Below, piece by piece: positions 26,254 through 35,056 of a DNA stretch of 45,098 nucleotides. Below the pieces are notes generated by a model, which made no database searches, had not been told where the DNA came from, and was given only the letters and a program-made list of their open reading frames with translations. Position 1 is the first letter of the stretch. Each line of letters begins with the position of its first letter. This stretch comes from CAYUQT01 sp964596165. GTDB taxonomy: Bacteria > Planctomycetota > Phycisphaerae > UBA1845 > JAFGLZ01. The translations under genes and the position numbers were made by a program. The stretch covers positions 1-45,098 of the forward strand of contig CAZQTW010000052.1 in the NCBI GenBank assembly GCA_964596165.1, written 5' to 3'.

Positions 26254-27618
26254 ATGACAGCCGACGCATCGCAACAACGAATCGAAGCCGCACTTGTCAG
26301 CGCGTCCGACACGCGCGTGCTGCAATTGGGCAAGCGAGCAATCGACGAGGCCGGACGCATATTCACGGCATGCTTCGGGTCACGCCCGGCCGTCATCGTG
26401 GCGGATCCCAACACGTTCGCGGCGGCCGGACGAAGAGTCGTCGACACGCTAAGGGCCGCAAGCATAAACGTGGCCGGACCCCTCATTCTGGACGAGCCCG
26501 ACCTCCACGCCCACTACCACCACGTGGAATTCCTTCGACAACACATTGCGACAGGCGATGTAATCCCGGTGGCCGTCGGGTCGGGAACGATCAATGACCT
26601 GACCAAACTGGCGGCACATCTTTGCGACCGGCCATACATGGCCGTCGCCACCGCGGCCTCGATGGACGGCTACACCGCGTTCGGAGCCTCCGTAACCCGC
26701 CACGGCTCGAAGCAGACCTTCTTCTGCCCCGCGCCGACCGCTGTGATCGCCGATCTGGACGTTATTTGCCACGCCCCGGCCGAACTGAATTCCGCTGGCT
26801 ATGCAGACCTCCTAGCCAAGGTAACGGCCGGCGCCGACTGGATCATCGCTGACGCACTGGGATGCGAGGCGATCGATCCGCAGGCATGGTCCCTCGTGCA
26901 AGACCGCCTGCGATCGTGGACGGCCAACCCCGAGGCCGTCCGCCGGGGCGACGAACAGGCACTCGCGGGCCTCATCGAGGGGCTGCTCATGACCGGCTTC
27001 GCCATGCAGTGGTGCAAATCCAGCCGCCCTGCTTCGGGATCCGAACACCAATTCAGCCACCTGTGGGACATGCAGGACCACCGGCACAATGGCCGCATCC
27101 CGTTTCATGGTTGGAAGGTGGGCATCGGCACGCTGGCGTCTGCGGCGCTCTACGAAGAGTTGTTGCGACGCCCGTTGGGCGAGCTCGATGCATCCCGTGT
27201 CGTCGCCGCCTGGCCAACGGTTGAAACACTACACGGAGAAATTTTGCGCACACACACGCGGCCCGATTTGCAGGCCGTTGCCTGGCAGGAGAGCCAAGCG
27301 AAGTACGTCGCGCCGGACGAGCTGACCCGGCGATTGGAGCGGCTCAAGGCGGCATGGCCCGCGTTGCGCGATCGACTTGGCAGACAACTGGTCCCCTCAA
27401 ATGAGATCCGGCAGATGCTGCGCGAGGCGGGGGCACCGCACGAATCCGAACAGATCGGCATCGACCGGCCCCGGCTGCGCCGCAGCTACATCGAGGCGCA
27501 ACAGATTCGACGCCGGTTCACCGTCCTGGATCTGGCCGCGCAGACCGGCTTGACGTCCCAATGCCTCGACGCGATTTTCGGGGCCGACGGCCCGTGGGGC
27601 GGTACACGAAGAGCTTGA
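26254..27618 (+). CDS. sn-glycerol-1-phosphate dehydrogenase family protein (AraM/EgsA-like)
   Basis: The 454-residue protein belongs to the iron-containing alcohol dehydrogenase-like fold. It has VAVGSGTINDLTK (107-118, NAD-binding loop), SMDGYTAFGAS (136-146) and metal ligands that fit D185 in GYADLLAK, H265 in SEHQFSH and H285 in FHGWKVG. The enzyme interconverts dihydroxyacetone phosphate and sn-glycerol-1-phosphate with NAD(P)H, the stereochemistry used in archaeal lipids and by Bacillus AraM. The C-terminal 60 residues are Arg-rich. The start is taken at ATG 26254 because similarity begins there; the ribosome binding site is weak. The next gene, 10 bases downstream, is an organophosphate antiporter-like transporter, which supports a sugar- or glycerol-phosphate substrate. 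Confidence 0.82.
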   Translation: MTADASQQRIEAALVSASDTRVLQLGKRAIDEAGRIFTACFGSRPAVIVADPNTFAAAGRRVVDTLRAASINVAGPLILDEPDLHAHYHHVEFLRQHIATGDVIPVAVGSGTINDLTKLAAHLCDRPYMAVATAASMDGYTAFGASVTRHGSKQTFFCPAPTAVIADLDVICHAPAELNSAGYADLLAKVTAGADWIIADALGCEAIDPQAWSLVQDRLRSWTANPEAVRRGDEQALAGLIEGLLMTGFAMQWCKSSRPASGSEHQFSHLWDMQDHRHNGRIPFHGWKVGIGTLASAALYEELLRRPLGELDASRVVAAWPTVETLHGEILRTHTRPDLQAVAWQESQAKYVAPDELTRRLERLKAAWPALRDRLGRQLVPSNEIRQMLREAGAPHESEQIGIDRPRLRRSYIEAQQIRRRFTVLDLAAQTGLTSQCLDAIFGADGPWGGTRRA

Positions 27619-27628
27619 GGACGCCGCG

Positions 27629-28993
27629 ATGCTCACGCGGATGATCAGCCTGTTGCGCCCTGCCCCGCCGGCCGAGCCGATCGGCGACGCCGATCAGGTG
27701 CGCAGCGATTACCGCCGTTGGCGGTGGCGGATCCTCTACGCCAGCCTCATTGGCTACGCCCTCTTCTATGTCGTGCGCAAGAACCTTTCGGTGGCCATGC
27801 CCGAAATGGTGCGCGACCTCGGGATCTCCAAGACGGATCTCGGCATCTTCCTCACGCTGCATGGCCTGTGCTACGGCGTGTCGAAGTTCGCCAACGGGTT
27901 GCTGGGCGATCGAACCAACGCCCGCTATTTCATGGCGCTGGGGTTGGTCTGTACGGCGGCGGCCAACGTGGTCTTCGGCCTCAGCAGCGCGGTGACAGTC
28001 CTCGGCATAGTCTGGCTGCTCAACGGCTGGTTTCAGGGGATGGGTTTTCCGCCTTGCGCGCGGAGCCTCACACACTGGTTCGGCCCCCGCGAGCGCGGCA
28101 CGATCTTCGCCATCTGGAATACGTCGCATTCCATGGGAGCGGCCCTGGCGCTGGTTCTGTGCGGGTTCCTGGTCGGCGGGAGTTGGCGGCTGTGCTTCCT
28201 GGTACCGGCGCTGCTCGGCGTCGCCGGTGCCGTATTCCTCGTCAATCGTCTCCGTGACACGCCGCAGTCGCTCGGGCTTCCGTCCATCGAGGACTACCTC
28301 GGCGAACGCGAGGTGACACACGAGGACGAAGGCGAAGGCCCGGCCGACGACTTCCGCCGTTTCGTCATCCGCCAGGTCTTCCTCAATCGAACCGTCTGGA
28401 TCGTCAGCCTGGCGAACTTCTTCGTGTACACGGTGCGCTACGCGGTGCTCGATTGGGGCCCCACATTCCTCACCGAAACCCGCGGCATCCGCCTGCAACA
28501 TGCCAGTTGGACCGTGGCGGCCTACGAGGTCACGGGGATCCTCGGCATGCTGGCCAGCGGCTGGATGACCGACAGGGTCTTCAAGGGCCGAGGCGGCAGG
28601 GCGTGCTGCTTCTGCATGCTGATGTGCGGTGTCTGCATGTACCTGTTCTGGCGGTTTCCGCTGAACGCGGCGATCAGCACCGTGCTCCTTTGCGGCGTCG
28701 GGTTCTTCATCTACGGTCCGCAGTGTCTGGTCGGAGTCATAGCGGCGAACGCTGCCACCCGTCGGGCGGCAGCTACAGCCATCGGCTTGACCGGCCTGTT
28801 CGGCTATCTCAGCGGTGTCCTGTCGGGCTGGGGTCTAGGGCGCATCGCGGACACGAGCGGCTGGGACCCCGTATTCCAGACGCTCATCGCCGCAGCGGTC
28901 GTAGCAAGTGCACTGTTCGCCCTGTGCTGGAACGCCGGTCAAGGTCTTGCCCGCAACGTATCGGAGCGGTGCTCTGATTCACGTTCCGGTTAG
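27629..28993 (+). CDS. MFS transporter, organophosphate:phosphate antiporter-like (GlpT/UhpT type)
   Basis: The 454-residue protein has about 12 transmembrane helices. The N-terminal stretch YRRWRWRILYASLIGY, then YVVRKNLSVAMPEM, is typical of the GlpT/UhpT/UhpC family, including the conserved Arg in the first helix region; GKFANG-like YGVSKFANGLLGDR and NGWFQGMGFPPCAR follow. These carriers exchange glycerol-3-phosphate or hexose-6-phosphate for inorganic phosphate; the exact substrate is not determined. ATG at 27629 has GAGGA about 8 bases upstream and lies 10 bases after the dehydrogenase stop, so the two are probably one operon. UhpC-like sensors share the fold, but no response regulator is near. 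Confidence 0.88.
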   Translation: MLTRMISLLRPAPPAEPIGDADQVRSDYRRWRWRILYASLIGYALFYVVRKNLSVAMPEMVRDLGISKTDLGIFLTLHGLCYGVSKFANGLLGDRTNARYFMALGLVCTAAANVVFGLSSAVTVLGIVWLLNGWFQGMGFPPCARSLTHWFGPRERGTIFAIWNTSHSMGAALALVLCGFLVGGSWRLCFLVPALLGVAGAVFLVNRLRDTPQSLGLPSIEDYLGEREVTHEDEGEGPADDFRRFVIRQVFLNRTVWIVSLANFFVYTVRYAVLDWGPTFLTETRGIRLQHASWTVAAYEVTGILGMLASGWMTDRVFKGRGGRACCFCMLMCGVCMYLFWRFPLNAAISTVLLCGVGFFIYGPQCLVGVIAANAATRRAAATAIGLTGLFGYLSGVLSGWGLGRIADTSGWDPVFQTLIAAAVVASALFALCWNAGQGLARNVSERCSDSRSG

Positions 28994-29204
28994 ACGCGAA
29001 CTGTTCCGGGCCCATGCCCCGCCGATGCGGCGCGTTCTGGAAGCCGGAACAACAGACTGCCCGTCAAGAGCGACACCGGTGGAACAGTCATGCGGGACTC
29101 TTCCCCGCCGCCGTTGCGCGTCCCCTTCCATCGGGACGGCAAGGCGGCTACGCTGATGACCGCGATTTCAATCGGGGAAAACGTTCAACCCTGGAGGACC
29201 GGCA

Positions 29205-30152
29205 GTGTTCGAACATCCATGTTTCGTTCGCAGGCTCTTGCTTGTCGCGTTCCTGGCCGGCGTTGCCCGGGCGGAAAGGATTCCCGATGCGGCATCGAAG
29301 ATCGTCCCACCGACACCCGAGTGGTCGGCAACGGTCACGAGGAACGCGCCCGACAAGCCGACGGCCAAAGCACCCGAGCGCAAGCTACTGGTTTTCTCGC
29401 TTCGAACCGGCTTTGACCACAAAGTCATGCCGTACGTGGACCGCGTCTTCGAGATCCTCGGCCGAAAATCCGGCGCGTTCACCACGACCGTGTCGGTGGA
29501 TATCGAAGATCTGACGCCGGCCCGACTGGCCCCGTACGACGTGCTTGTCCTTAACAACAACTGCTCGGTCGGCCCGCGCCGAAACCTGTTGCTCGACGAA
29601 TTGGAGCGCAACCGGAAGTACGGCGGCATGACGACGCAGGAGCGCCGGTCAAAGTCGGACGCACTGGAGAAGTCGATGCTGGATTTCGTCGCCGGCGGCA
29701 AGGGACTCGTCGCCATACACGGCGCGCCGACGATCTTGAACAACTCGCCGGAGTTCACGAGTATGATCGGGGCGGCGTTTGACTACCATCCGCCGGATCA
29801 AGAGGTGACCGTTCGCACGGTTGACCCGAGCCATCCGCTCGTCGCGGCATTCCGCGGCAAGGAGCCCTTCATCCACCGGGACGAACCCTACTGCTTCACG
29901 GGCGCCTACGAGAAGTTCGACTTCCGTCCGCTTCTGGTAATGGAGACTCAAGGCCTGAAGGACCCCAAGGGCCGTGCCGGCAATAAGGTCCGCTACGTGG
30001 CCTGGGTCAAGCCGTACCACAAGGGCCGTGTCTTCTATTGCTCGCCAAGCCACTTCCCGGAAAGCTACACGAGCGCCACGCTCCTGCAGTTCATCCTGGA
30101 CGGTACCCAATACGCCGCCGGCGACTTGAAGTGCGACGACTCGAAACCGTAG
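29205..30152 (+). CDS. exported ThuA-like domain protein
   Basis: The 315-residue protein begins with a signal peptide (VRRLLLVAFLAGVARAE). A ThuA-like, glutamine-amidotransferase-fold domain follows, with LLVFSLRTGFDHKVMPY, LNNNCSVGPR, FVAGGKGLVAIHGA and PSHPLVAAF motifs. Planctomycetota encode many exported copies, usually in carbohydrate-degradation loci; the biochemical activity is not established. The GTG at 29205 follows GGAGG about 8 bases upstream. It stands about 210 bases after the transporter gene and could be separately transcribed. Confidence 0.85.
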   Translation: MFEHPCFVRRLLLVAFLAGVARAERIPDAASKIVPPTPEWSATVTRNAPDKPTAKAPERKLLVFSLRTGFDHKVMPYVDRVFEILGRKSGAFTTTVSVDIEDLTPARLAPYDVLVLNNNCSVGPRRNLLLDELERNRKYGGMTTQERRSKSDALEKSMLDFVAGGKGLVAIHGAPTILNNSPEFTSMIGAAFDYHPPDQEVTVRTVDPSHPLVAAFRGKEPFIHRDEPYCFTGAYEKFDFRPLLVMETQGLKDPKGRAGNKVRYVAWVKPYHKGRVFYCSPSHFPESYTSATLLQFILDGTQYAAGDLKCDDSKP

Positions 30153-30600
30153 GCATGATGTACAGGAGCCGAACCCCGCGGATCCCGGTCGGCGGCCTCA
30201 TGCCGGAATCTCATTCCGGCGCCTCGCCGGAAAGTCTCGCCCCACCGCGAAGCGCTGCGCCGCCGGCGGAATCTCATACCACCCGGCCTTTTCTGAAGAC
30301 ACCTCCCGGCCGCCGTGGGCACGCCGGCCATGGGACACCGGCTTTTCTTCAACTTCCCGTTGAAAACGGAACGGTTGCCGGCCTATTAGTTCTTGTCGGG
30401 ATGTGTTCGGCCGCGACCGGTGGAATGAGCGCGCAGAGAATCCAACGACCTACCGGCCGAAAACAGCGACCGCAATACGCGGATGGGCAAGAGGAGCGCC
30501 GGCAATACCAGGGTATCAACCCCGAGGTCGCGGCCGCCGAGGTTCACCGGCATGGGGACGACCATCATTCGCCCCTGCCGAACACACGAGGGAGACGGTA
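30153..30600. other. 450-base non-coding region with a hairpin repeat
   Basis: No gene is supported. It contains the hairpin at 30202-30220, a second partial copy of GGAATCTCAT near 30268, and a leader before the PEP-CTERM gene. The frame reading into 30601 is open back to 30403, but only the codons after 30601 look like an exported protein. Confidence 0.45.
30199..30244 (+). repeat. short dispersed repeat, copy 1 (with perfect hairpin)
   Basis: From the ATG at 30200 this 45-base segment is identical at 35 of 45 positions to 32252-32296, in the same orientation. It starts with a perfect hairpin: GCCGGAAT (30202-30209), CTC, ATTCCGGC (30213-30220). Both copies would read M-x-x-S-H-S-G-x-S-x-x-x-L-A-P if translated. 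Confidence 0.6.
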
Positions 30601-31392
30601 ATGAGAGTAATGAGAGTGATGAAAGGCAAGAGAGGGTCCAGAGTGGTCTCGATCGGCGTCGTCGCGCTGGCGGCGGCCAAGACGCTTATTGCCGGGTCGA
30701 TCTACATCCCCAACCACTCGTTTGAGAGCCCGGTCGTGCCCTACGTCTTCCCCTATGTCTCTCTGATCATCGGTGACTGGCAGCGGGAACCCGCCCCGGC
30801 ATACTGGACCCAATTGGGGTATACGGTTGGCGACTGGAACCAGTGCTCGGGCACGTTCATCAACACGCCGTTCGATGGACAAGGCAATCCCGCACCACTG
30901 ATTGACAATCTTGACGGCAACCAGGCGGCCTTCATGTTTCCCTGGCCCGGACAGGGGCTTTGGCAGACACTGAGCGCGGAGTACAAGGTCGGCATGTCAT
31001 ATCACTTGACGGTGGGTATCCAGGGCGGCGGGACGATGCTGCTGGATGTGCCGATGGAGATTCGCCTATTCTACGAGGATGCCGGCGGCAATCGCCTGAC
31101 CGTGGGTGCTATGGAAATCCTCAACACCAACCCACCCAACACGAAGGTGACGCATCTTCCGGAGTACACCCTGATAGTCCCGGAGGTCGCGGCTACGGAC
31201 GCTTGGGCCGGACGGCCGATGGGTGTCGAAATCATCTCCACGGCCGGCATGGAGGTCTTCCAGACCTTCGGCTATCAGCAATGGGAGTTCGACAACGTGC
31301 GGCTGACGGAAGTACCGGAGCCAGCCTCGGCGCTGTTGCTGACCGCCGGTCTGTGGGCCGTCCTGGCGAGGAAACGCCGCTCTCTGGGATGA
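30601..31392 (+). CDS. PEP-CTERM sorting-domain protein
   Basis: The 263-residue protein has an N-terminal signal region (basic MRVMRVMKGKRGSR, then a hydrophobic core), a beta-rich body beginning IPNHSFESP, and a C-terminal PEP-CTERM signal: VPEPASALLL, a hydrophobic helix and the basic tail ARKRRS. Such proteins are processed by an exosortase and delivered to the outer surface or exopolysaccharide; no exosortase lies in this window. The body resembles a jelly-roll carbohydrate-binding fold (PWPGQGLWQTL, then EFDNVRLTE). ATG at 30601 follows GAGGGAG about 7 bases upstream. Confidence 0.88.
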   Translation: MRVMRVMKGKRGSRVVSIGVVALAAAKTLIAGSIYIPNHSFESPVVPYVFPYVSLIIGDWQREPAPAYWTQLGYTVGDWNQCSGTFINTPFDGQGNPAPLIDNLDGNQAAFMFPWPGQGLWQTLSAEYKVGMSYHLTVGIQGGGTMLLDVPMEIRLFYEDAGGNRLTVGAMEILNTNPPNTKVTHLPEYTLIVPEVAATDAWAGRPMGVEIISTAGMEVFQTFGYQQWEFDNVRLTEVPEPASALLLTAGLWAVLARKRRSLG

Positions 31393-31440
31393 GAAGGCCG
31401 GGGGCCAGGCTGCCTTCTTCGGCTTCTGCGGAGAGCGCCA

Positions 31441-32226
31441 GTGCCAAAAGCCGAGCGTTCAAGTCGGGCCTTCACCCTGGTCGAACTGCTCGTCGTCATC
31501 GCTATCGTGGCCTTGCTGGTCTCGATCCTGGTTCCGAGCCTGAGCCGCGCCAGGGGTATCGCCCGGAGAACCGTGTGCCTGGCGAATCTGCACGGAATCG
31601 GTGCCGCCATTCATGCCTACGCCGCGGGCAATAACGGATGCATTCCCTTCGGTCCCAAGGCCTCGCCGCCAATGGCGATCACCGACTTCTATCCGTCAAC
31701 CGGTGCCCCGACCTCGTTGATCTCGCACATGACCGGCAAACCCGTTGGCCTGGGCCTCATGCTGGAACGAGAGCTGTACAATCAGCCCAGGCTTCTGTTC
31801 TGTCCCGGCAGCGACCAACGGGTCGATGCCGACGCTGAACTGAGCAACGTGGGCAGAGGTCAGGCACAATGCAGTTACTATTACCGCCACGCCTCTGTTA
31901 CCCTTCGCTACGACACGGGGCCCGAAGTCATGTCCCCGGACCACATTCGTTTGGACGGTCTGGGCTTTAACCGCCAAGGCCAACCCATCCGGGCTCTGGT
32001 CATGGACACGCAGTTCCTGGTACCGCCCCATCTGGCCGAGTTCGGTGTCCGACCTCGGACCCACCATCGCGAGGAATACGCCAACGTGCTTTACGCCGAC
32101 GGCGGCGCGGTGTCGTTGTCCAACGCCGACGGACGGTTCACCGTCAACCTCACCAGCCCACAGGACTTCTTCAACGCCTTCGACAGGATACTGCGCGTCT
32201 TGGAGCAGGCGGACCCGGCACCCTGA
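31441..32226 (+). CDS. type II pseudopilin-like protein with prepilin cleavage site
   Basis: The 261-residue protein has a class III prepilin signal: a short basic leader, RAFTLVELLVVIAIVALL and a hydrophobic helix, cleaved by a prepilin peptidase before the Phe. The body is a globular domain with CLANLHGIG and, near the C-terminus, the HHREEYANVLYADGG pattern similar to the H-X9-DG motif of planctomycete and Lentisphaera families (here X is 10). Large families of these proteins occur in Phycisphaerae, and their role in secretion or surface assembly is unproven. The GTG start follows GGAGAG about 8 bases upstream. It lies 48 bases after the PEP-CTERM gene and is probably in the same operon. 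Confidence 0.87.
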   Translation: MPKAERSSRAFTLVELLVVIAIVALLVSILVPSLSRARGIARRTVCLANLHGIGAAIHAYAAGNNGCIPFGPKASPPMAITDFYPSTGAPTSLISHMTGKPVGLGLMLERELYNQPRLLFCPGSDQRVDADAELSNVGRGQAQCSYYYRHASVTLRYDTGPEVMSPDHIRLDGLGFNRQGQPIRALVMDTQFLVPPHLAEFGVRPRTHHREEYANVLYADGGAVSLSNADGRFTVNLTSPQDFFNAFDRILRVLEQADPAP

Positions 32227-32250
32227 TCACCTGAAGAAAGGCCGCATGAC

Positions 32251-32296
32251 CATGTCGGCATCCCATTCCGGCCCCTCGCAGGCGAATCTCGCTCCT
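32251..32296 (+). repeat. short dispersed repeat, copy 2
   Basis: This segment aligns without gaps to copy 1 at 30199-30244 (35 of 45 bases from the ATG at 32252). The hairpin is weakened to one G-T pair and one mismatch. It lies 25 bases after the pseudopilin stop and runs toward the converging arsM gene. Confidence 0.55.
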
Positions 32297-32342
32297 ATCA
32301 TAAGGCGCCACACCCGTGGCACTCGGCGTGTCGTGAGGTTCA

Positions 32343-33107
32343 TCACGCATTCTTGCCGGCCAGCACCGTTATGCTGGAGGCCACTCCATCCAGAGCTGCC
32401 GCGTAGGGCTTGGTGATCGGATCGTCGCAGGCCTGGGCGGCAGCGTAGAGCGTATCGTTCAGGATCTCCACAGAGCCAAACCCCGCCGCACGGATCGCTG
32501 CAAGGTAGTCCTCCCGCAACAACGCCCCAGAGATGCAGGCCGAGTAGAGCGTCTCGTTTGACCGAATCTCAGCCGGAAGCTCGCGATTGAGCACGATGTC
32601 GCTGACCACCATCCGGCCTCCCGGCCTGAGAACGCGGAAGACCTCCCGGAAGACCCGAGGCTTGTCCGGTGACAGGTTGATCACGCAGTTCGAGATCACC
32701 AGGTCCACCGCGTCCGACTCAATAGGCAGATCCTCGATATGACCTTGTCTGAACTCCGTGTTCCGCAGCCCGGTTCGCCGGGCAAACTGTTCGGCGTTCC
32801 GGCCCGCCAGATCGAGCATCTCCGGTGTCATATCGACGCCGATCACGCGACCGGTCGGCCCGGTCTTCTCGGCGGCCAGGAAGACGTCGCGCCCCGCGCC
32901 GCTGCCGAGATCTACGACGACATCACCCGGCCTGATTTGAGAGAATGCCACCGGATTGCCGCATGATAGCCCAAGGTCCGCCTCGGGAACGGGAAGACCG
33001 GCATCAGCCCCGCAAGGCGCCTTTCCGCCGCAGCAACAGGACTGCTGACGGGCAATGGAACCATACGCCTCTTTGACCCTCTCGCGAACATCACGCTCGA
33101 CCGTCAT
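32343..33107 (-). CDS. arsM: arsenite S-adenosylmethionine methyltransferase
   Basis: The 254-residue methyltransferase has SAM motif I VVDLGSGAGRD (64-74), motif II IGVDMTPEM and post-motif RVLRPGGRM. Cysteines at C49 (LSCGNP), C141 (SNCVINL) and C191 (YSACISGAL) correspond to the arsenic-binding cysteines conserved in ArsM; an extra C24-C26 cluster lies in the N-terminus. It methylates As(III) to mono-, di- and trimethylated forms using SAM and thiols. The C-terminal 50 residues keep the ITVLAGK end. It is the last gene of the 14-gene arsenic operon, 28 bases after acr3. AGGAGG lies about 11 bases before its ATG. Confidence 0.95.
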   Translation of the reverse strand: MTVERDVRERVKEAYGSIARQQSCCCGGKAPCGADAGLPVPEADLGLSCGNPVAFSQIRPGDVVVDLGSGAGRDVFLAAEKTGPTGRVIGVDMTPEMLDLAGRNAEQFARRTGLRNTEFRQGHIEDLPIESDAVDLVISNCVINLSPDKPRVFREVFRVLRPGGRMVVSDIVLNRELPAEIRSNETLYSACISGALLREDYLAAIRAAGFGSVEILNDTLYAAAQACDDPITKPYAAALDGVASSITVLAGKNA

Positions 33108-33134
33108 GACACCCGACCTCCTACCGCTGACCGA

Positions 33135-34205
33135 TCACGCGTGGCCAGTCTGAACCATACCTGTAAAGTACCGACGCTGGAAATAGAATGCTACGTTCAC
33201 CAGGCTGATCAGGACGGGCACCTCCACCAGCGGTCCGATGACGGCCGCGAACGCCGCGCCGGAGTTGATTCCGAATACGGCCACGGCCACCGCAATCGCC
33301 AGCTCGAAGTTGTTGCTCGCGGCCGTGAACGCGATCGTGGTCGTCTTGGCATAGTCGGCGCCGATGACCTTGCCCATCCAAAACGAAAGCAAGAACATCG
33401 CGACAAAGTAAACGCACAGCGGGATCGCGATCCGAATCACGTCGAGTGGAAGCCGTACGATATACTCGCCTTTCAGTGAGAACATCACCAAGATCGTGAA
33501 CAGCAGCGCGATCAGTGTGATAGGCGATATCCGCGGTATGAACATGGTCTCGTACCAGGCTCGGCCCTTGGCCTTGAGCATCACGAACCGTGTGATCATC
33601 CCCGCGATGAATGGGATACCGAGGTAGATGAACACGCTCTTGGCGATCTGGCCGATAGTCACCTGGACCACCGCACCCTTCAGCCCCAGCATCGGCGGCA
33701 CGATCGTGATGAAGAACCACGCGAGCACCGAGTAGAACAGCACCTGGAAGATGGAGTTGAACGCCACCAGCCCGGCGGCATATTCGCTGTCGCCTTTAGC
33801 CAGCTCGTTCCAGACGATGACCATGGCGATGCAGCGGGCCAGGCCAATCATGATCAGGCCGACCATGTATTCCGGATACCCACGGAGAAAGGCGACCGCC
33901 AGGACGAACATCAGGATCGGCCCGATGATCCAGTTCTGAACGAGCGACAGGCCGAGGATCTTCCAGTCCCGGAAGACGTCACCCAGTTCCTCGTACTTCA
34001 CCTTGGCCAGGGGTGGATACATCATCAGGATCAGCCCGATGGCAATGGGAATGTTCGTCGTGTCGACCTGAAAGCGATTGATAAAGCCCTCGACGCCGGG
34101 AAACAACCAGCCGCCGCCCACGCCGACGGCCATCGCCAGGAAGATCCACAGCGTCAGGTAGCGATCCAGAAATGAGAGCCGTTTTGTAACACCATCGCCG
34201 TTCAT
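33135..34205 (-). CDS. acr3: arsenite efflux transporter, ACR3 family
   Basis: The 356-residue protein has ten predicted membrane helices and the ACR3 signature segments: FLDRYLTLWIFLAM at the N-terminus, MMYPPLAKVKYEE, the functional C125 in GLARCIAMVIVWN, AASNNFELAIAVA and GPLVEVPVL. It expels As(III), and in some members Sb(III), using the proton motive force, which completes the pathway begun by ArsC. ATG at 34205 is preferred; a TTG at 34220 (KQSL extension) is an alternative with no better ribosome binding site. The gene follows arsC by about 30 bases. Confidence 0.95.
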   Translation of the reverse strand: MNGDGVTKRLSFLDRYLTLWIFLAMAVGVGGGWLFPGVEGFINRFQVDTTNIPIAIGLILMMYPPLAKVKYEELGDVFRDWKILGLSLVQNWIIGPILMFVLAVAFLRGYPEYMVGLIMIGLARCIAMVIVWNELAKGDSEYAAGLVAFNSIFQVLFYSVLAWFFITIVPPMLGLKGAVVQVTIGQIAKSVFIYLGIPFIAGMITRFVMLKAKGRAWYETMFIPRISPITLIALLFTILVMFSLKGEYIVRLPLDVIRIAIPLCVYFVAMFLLSFWMGKVIGADYAKTTTIAFTAASNNFELAIAVAVAVFGINSGAAFAAVIGPLVEVPVLISLVNVAFYFQRRYFTGMVQTGHA

Positions 34206-34236
34206 GAGACTCTGCTTCAAACGAAATCCAAGTTTC

Positions 34237-34704
34237 TCAATGATTGACCGCCGGAGTACCTAACGTCTCGGGCAGCCGCTCCACAAACGCCCGGACCTCG
34301 TCGCGGACGCGACGGTAGTGGGCAAGGGCTTCGTCTTCCGTCCTCGTATTCGCCGCGAGTCGCGGAGGGTCGTCAAAGCCCACATGCACCACGCGAGTCT
34401 TGCCCGGAAACACCGGACAATGCTCGTTGGCGTGCCCGCACACGGTCACCACGTAATCGAATGCGACGCCCTTGAACTCATCCACGTGTTTCGCCCTCTG
34501 ACCTGAGATGTCCACCCCCGCTTCGGCCATGACCTTGACCGCGTTCGGGTCCAGACCTTTCGGATCGATGCCTGCCGAGAACGGCTCGATCACGTCGCCC
34601 TTCAGATGCCGCGCCCAACCCTCGGCCATCTGGCTGCGGCACGAATTGCCTGTGCAGAGGAAGAGGACCTTGATTCTGCGCTTCCCGATCGGTTCGATTT
34701 CCAT
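34237..34704 (-). CDS. arsC: arsenate reductase, low-molecular-weight phosphatase type
   Basis: The 155-residue enzyme has the PTPase loop CTGNSCRS (C17 nucleophile, R23) and the redox pair C89 (VTVCGHANE) and C96 (HCPVF) that shuttle the disulfide to thioredoxin, as in the thioredoxin-coupled ArsC of Staphylococcus and Bacillus. It reduces arsenate to arsenite in the cytosol. The operon supplies several thioredoxin-fold proteins that could reduce it. GSxxxx-type grx-coupled ArsC is excluded by the loop. The product arsenite is the substrate of the following acr3 and arsM. Confidence 0.95.
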   Translation of the reverse strand: MEIEPIGKRRIKVLFLCTGNSCRSQMAEGWARHLKGDVIEPFSAGIDPKGLDPNAVKVMAEAGVDISGQRAKHVDEFKGVAFDYVVTVCGHANEHCPVFPGKTRVVHVGFDDPPRLAANTRTEDEALAHYRRVRDEVRAFVERLPETLGTPAVNH

Positions 34705-34716
34705 GGTCCGATCCGC

Positions 34717-35049
34717 CTATTCCTTGCTCAGGTGAATCGAAATGTCCTTCGGCAGTGCCAGTCCTGCCGCCACCTGCATGCCCTTGAACAGGCCGACGGG
34801 CACGGCGCAGCCCACACAGCATCCCGTGAGCACCGAACGGACCGCCTGCATGAACGGACCGACGGCCGTCGGACTAATCTCCTCAAAGGCGTCGATCGGT
34901 CCGTGTTCCCTCAACAGACCGTCCAACCGCCCGATCTTTTCGCAATCGGTCCGCACCTCAAACGAGACGTGCTGCTGGTCCTCGCTGGTGATCCGCGCGG
35001 TCGTCCGAAACCCGCACACCCCTGCGTCAATCTCCACAGTGGTATTCAT
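34717..35049 (-). CDS. small Cys-containing protein of arsenic cluster, unknown function
   Basis: The 110-residue soluble protein begins MNTTVEIDAGVCGFRTTARI and later has TDCEKIG and SVLTGCCVGCAVPVG. The Cys residues C12, C36 and the CCVGC group could bind a thiophilic metal or metalloid. Similar small proteins starting with a DAGVCGF segment occur in anaerobes and methanogens; I recall them only as a DUF and do not assign a function. It lies between the flavodoxin-like gene (7-base gap) and arsC (12-base gap) with intact operon spacing, so a role as a soluble arsenic- or metal-binding protein is plausible. Confidence 0.75.
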   Translation of the reverse strand: MNTTVEIDAGVCGFRTTARITSEDQQHVSFEVRTDCEKIGRLDGLLREHGPIDAFEEISPTAVGPFMQAVRSVLTGCCVGCAVPVGLFKGMQVAAGLALPKDISIHLSKE

Positions 35050-35056
35050 GAAGGCC

